Assembly (NCBI RefSeq): GCF_039541235.1
Contig: NZ_BAABFV010000002.1
Location: 248,001 to 312,000, forward strand
Length of the DNA: 64,000 nucleotides
DNA from: Kangiella marina
GTDB taxonomy: Bacteria; Pseudomonadota; Gammaproteobacteria; Enterobacterales; Kangiellaceae
Direction of reading: 5' to 3'
The translations under genes were made by a program, and so were the position numbers. Within the stretch, counting starts at the first letter, position 1. Each line of letters starts with the position of its first letter. Below the pieces are notes generated by a model, which was given only the letters and a program-made list of their open reading frames with translations, made no database searches and had not been told where the DNA came from. Of the stretch, positions 63,537-64,000 are shown one piece after another.

Positions 63537-64000
63537 ATGAGCAAGACAAAGCATTTTGATAAAGAGATTTTATCTGCCTGGGTTGATGGCAAGGCTGACC
63601 AAGATGGTCAAGAGCCAAGCCTAGAGCAGGGCAGTGAGTCTATGGCTACTTGGTCTCGTTACCATGTCATTGGACAGGTGATGCGTGATGAGGCGCAGCA
63701 TTTGGACTTGGACATTTCGGCTAAAGTCAGTCAAGCGGTCGCTCAAGAAGAGACCCACAGCGTTGCTGAAGTGACTGATGAGGTCGCTGATAATGTGATT
63801 CCATTCCCTTCTCGAGTGTGGAAACAAGCGGGCGGCCTCGCCATTGCGGCCTCTGTCGCTATAGTGGCACTGTTTAGCGTTTCTAACACTCAACCAACAG
63901 CTCCATCGACGCTGAGTACGTTCGCAGCGACAGATACGCAAACTTCCGGATCAACACTTAACGATCCAGTTTCAGTGGCATCAACCGCCGAAGCAGATCG
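63537..64000 (+). CDS. rseA: Anti-sigma-E factor RseA, N-terminal part (3' end outside window)
   Basis: Single-span membrane protein that holds RpoE inactive until cleaved under envelope stress. The frame is open from ATG 63537 to the window end (154 codons). The cytosolic domain begins KEILSAWVDGKAD, typical of RseA/MucA, and includes WSRYHVIGQVMRDE; a membrane span (GGLAIAASVAIVALFSV) is near residues 100-116; a Ser/Thr/Ala-rich periplasmic part follows. The Shine-Dalgarno is AAAGGTAAAGG. Position after rpoE supports the call. Truncation is the window edge. Confidence 0.92.
   Translation, partial: MSKTKHFDKEILSAWVDGKADQDGQEPSLEQGSESMATWSRYHVIGQVMRDEAQHLDLDISAKVSQAVAQEETHSVAEVTDEVADNVIPFPSRVWKQAGGLAIAASVAIVALFSVSNTQPTAPSTLSTFAATDTQTSGSTLNDPVSVASTAEAD

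Overview
The window is a stretch of gammaproteobacterial chromosome. Gene content and order (secA-mutT-yacG, pilBCD-coaE-zapD, nadC-ampD-ampE, aceE-aceF-lpd, fabA-fabB, ygfZ-sdhE-ygfX, nadB, rpoE-rseA) match the Gammaproteobacteria. The set of secreted peptidases (S9 dipeptidyl peptidase, M13, two DUF885 lipoproteins) and a POT peptide transporter fit a marine peptide-using organism of the Kangiella type. That genus call is an inference from gene content, not a database result. No insertion sequence, phage, CRISPR array, rRNA or tRNA gene was recognised. Both ends cut genes: secA at the left and rseA at the right.

Region by region. 1-10.3 kb: the end of secA, mutT, yacG, then a type IV pilus block (pilin, PglL-like pilin glycosylating enzyme, PilB, PilC, PilD) followed by coaE and zapD. 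10.3-19 kb: nadC, ampD, ampE and the pyruvate dehydrogenase genes aceE-aceF plus lpdA, with several palindromic candidate operators before aceE. 19-30.5 kb: a small lipoprotein, an EamA exporter, a dipeptidyl peptidase, a PQQ-type sugar dehydrogenase-like protein, metE under tandem MetJ-type boxes, an M13 peptidase, a hotdog thioesterase and ttcA. 30.8-41.2 kb: a secreted DUF11-repeat protein with a small partner, a fused SpmA-SpmB-like membrane protein, two methyltransferases (one is RlmM), queF, a peptide transporter, alkB-like and acuI-like genes. 41.2-47.3 kb: a large overlapping nuclease/helicase pair of the AddB/AddA type. 47.3-58.2 kb: acetyltransferase, two DUF885 lipoproteins, prfB with its programmed frameshift, lysS, a DUF3081-like protein, fabB and fabA. 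58.3-64 kb: an exported peroxiredoxin-like protein, ygfZ, sdhE, ygfX, nadB, rpoE and rseA.

The most unusual signal not explained by ordinary annotation is a family of five long hairpins. They lie just after the stop codons of lpdA, the DUF4442 gene, prfB and lysS (two in tandem). All share one orientation and one core, a TTTAC/GTAAA mini-stem followed by CTCC and pyrimidines, while the outer arms differ in sequence but stay self-complementary. Other points worth checking are paired near-identical palindromes before aceE, a separate sigma-E-like promoter between rpoE and rseA, an intrinsic terminator between the MetJ-type boxes and metE, and an AddB-like nuclease lacking the usual iron-sulphur cysteines.
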